From NCBI RefSeq assembly GCF_029392095.1, contig NZ_CP113930.1, positions 186,001-250,000 of the forward strand: a stretch of 64,000 nt of DNA. Direction: 5' to 3'. The translations under genes were made by a program, and so were the position numbers. Source of the DNA: Lactobacillus sp. ESL0700. Lineage in GTDB: Bacteria > Bacillota > Bacilli > Lactobacillales > Lactobacillaceae. The first letter of the stretch is position 1, and every line of letters starts with the position of its first letter. Positions 63,154 through 64,000 of this stretch are shown here, in pieces. Below the pieces are notes generated by a model. It was given only the letters and a program-made list of their open reading frames with translations, searched no databases and was not told the origin of the DNA.

Positions 63154-63459
63154 ATGTATCAATTAAGAACATATACTATTAATAATTCTAAAAATGCTCA
63201 AATTTATTTTGATGTTCATTGGTCAAAACATATTAGTAGTTTGAAAAAGTTTGGCATAGAAACATGTGCTGTTTTTCGTACAATGTCAGAGCAAGATAAG
63301 CAGCAAGTCATCGCTATCGTTAAATGCGCAGCAGGAGAAGATATTGTATCTTTGAACGATCAATATATGGCTAGTCAAGAATTTAAGGATGACATGCGCG
63401 GCTTTGATATGACTGCAATTGAAAATGTTGAAACGGTTGATTTAATCAAAAAAGTTTAA
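63154..63459 (+). CDS. NIPSNAP-like small protein
   Basis: 101 residues. MYQLRTYTINNS, the DVHWSKHISSLKKFGIETCAVFRT section and a C-terminal beta/alpha pattern suggest a NIPSNAP/dimeric alpha-beta barrel fold. The function is not established for bacterial members. It starts 2 bases after bglP and ends 12 bases before the GH1 gene, behind the RBS aggagttaag within the bglP end, so it belongs to the operon. A role in handling the aglycone is inference. Confidence 0.65.
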   Translation: MYQLRTYTINNSKNAQIYFDVHWSKHISSLKKFGIETCAVFRTMSEQDKQQVIAIVKCAAGEDIVSLNDQYMASQEFKDDMRGFDMTAIENVETVDLIKKV

Positions 63460-63471
63460 GGAGAGGTTAAT

Positions 63472-64000
63472 TTGGCGACAAGTAAATTTTTGTGGGGTGT
63501 AGCAACATCCGCTAGTCAAATTGAAGGTGCATATGCAGACGATCATAAGGGAATGAGCATGGCCGACTTATTACCAAGTGACAAAAAGGAACGTTTGCAG
63601 TGCATGTTAGATGGGACTTATGCACTAGCGCATTATTCACCAATACAAAAAACGTATCCGGCGCACAAAGCAATTAATTTCTATTATTCTTATCAAGAAG
63701 ATATTAAATTATTAGCAGAGATGGGCATCAATGCTTTCCGCTTTTCGATTATGTGGTCCAGAATTTTTCCTAATGGCGAAGAAAGTGAACCCAATCAAGT
63801 AGGACTGCAGTTTTATATTAATTTGGTTGATGAATGTCATAAATATGGGATTGAACCGATTGTTACTATTAGTCACTTTGACTTGCCGGTTAATTTAATT
63901 AAAAAATATGGCGGCTGGCGTAGTCGTAAATTAATAAAGTTTTATTTGCGGTTATGCGAGACTTTGTTTACAGCCCTTAAAGGTAAAGTTCGGTACTGGA
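63472..64000 (+). CDS. 6-phospho-beta-glucosidase (GH1), 3' end cut by window
   Basis: 176 codons visible from TTG 63472 (RBS aaggagagg). FLWGVATSASQIEGAY (the GH1 N-terminal signature), GINAFRFSIMWSRIFPNG and ISHFDLPVNLIKKYGGW are typical of phospho-beta-glucosidases. It hydrolyses the phosphorylated glucoside imported by BglP to glucose 6-phosphate plus aglycone. The frame runs past position 64000; the catalytic acid region (T-x-N-E-P) and the nucleophile are outside the window. Confidence 0.95.
   Translation, partial: MATSKFLWGVATSASQIEGAYADDHKGMSMADLLPSDKKERLQCMLDGTYALAHYSPIQKTYPAHKAINFYYSYQEDIKLLAEMGINAFRFSIMWSRIFPNGEESEPNQVGLQFYINLVDECHKYGIEPIVTISHFDLPVNLIKKYGGWRSRKLIKFYLRLCETLFTALKGKVRYW

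Noticed and set aside
1..64000. Search for tRNA, rRNA, insertion sequences, prophage genes and CRISPR arrays
   Set aside because: No clover-leaf, transposase, integrase, or regularly spaced repeats of spacer size were seen by eye; short RNAs could have been missed.

Overview
The window reads as a chromosomal segment of a low-GC lactic acid bacterium, most likely a Lactobacillus of the delbrueckii/acidophilus type. The reasons are the rsmG-noc-parA-parB-DUF951-ychF-DUF1129 gene order, an L-2-hydroxyisocaproate dehydrogenase, a MurE without the meso-DAP motif next to an aspartate racemase, WxL surface proteins, no respiratory genes, and many sugar phosphotransferase (PTS) systems with candidate CcpA (cre) sites. 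The species is an inference; sugar-rich niches such as insect or animal gut fit. No tRNA, rRNA, insertion sequence, prophage or CRISPR array was seen.

Layout. 0-3.5 kb: a phosphatase cut by the window edge, a cytosolic ApbE flavinyltransferase, and a two-gene WxL surface cassette. 3.5-9.7 kb: cvpA and the chromosome-segregation block rsmG-noc-parA-parB-DUF951-ychF-DUF1129. 9.8-17.8 kb: a heterodimeric ABC exporter, a VanRS-like two-component system, murE and an aspartate racemase. 18.2-21.9 kb: a complete riboflavin operon ribD-ribE-ribBA-ribH under an FMN riboswitch. 22-24.8 kb: a LysR regulator divergent from a cytosolic fumarate-reductase-like flavoprotein with a covalent-FMN domain, the likely ApbE client. 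24.9-31.5 kb: araR and araE-araB-araD-araA for L-arabinose. 31.6-42.8 kb: a visibly AT-richer sugar island, with a PfkB kinase and DeoR regulator divergent from a galactitol-type PTS, a small membrane protein and a class II aldolase, then a LevR-like sigma-54 activator and a mannose-family PTS operon. rpoN (sigma-54) follows the PTS. 44-50.9 kb: aldo/keto reductase, DUF985 cupin, L-HicDH, and an immunity-like cluster (XRE regulator, ABC ATPase, two permeases, CPBP protease). 51.2-56.6 kb: a Ugp-type ABC importer operon that contains an RNase J-like beta-CASP hydrolase. 56.7-61.1 kb: LysR, an MFS transporter, a second flavoprotein and a TetR regulator. 61.3-64 kb: a beta-glucoside PTS, a NIPSNAP-like protein and the start of a GH1 phospho-beta-glucosidase.

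The most distinctive unit is a self-contained sigma-54 circuit at 36.8-44.1 kb. It holds a LevR-type activator with a GAFTGA motif, a near-perfect -24/-12 promoter (39484-39499) with an upstream inverted repeat (39398-39439), the PTS operon with a HAD phosphatase gene lodged between EIIA and EIIB, and rpoN directly downstream. Other points worth checking are the beta-CASP hydrolase in the ABC operon, the GatPTS-aldolase pathway of unknown substrate, twin operators upstream of the beta-glucoside operon and the MFS gene, and shared 3' tails on the terminators of two regulator genes.
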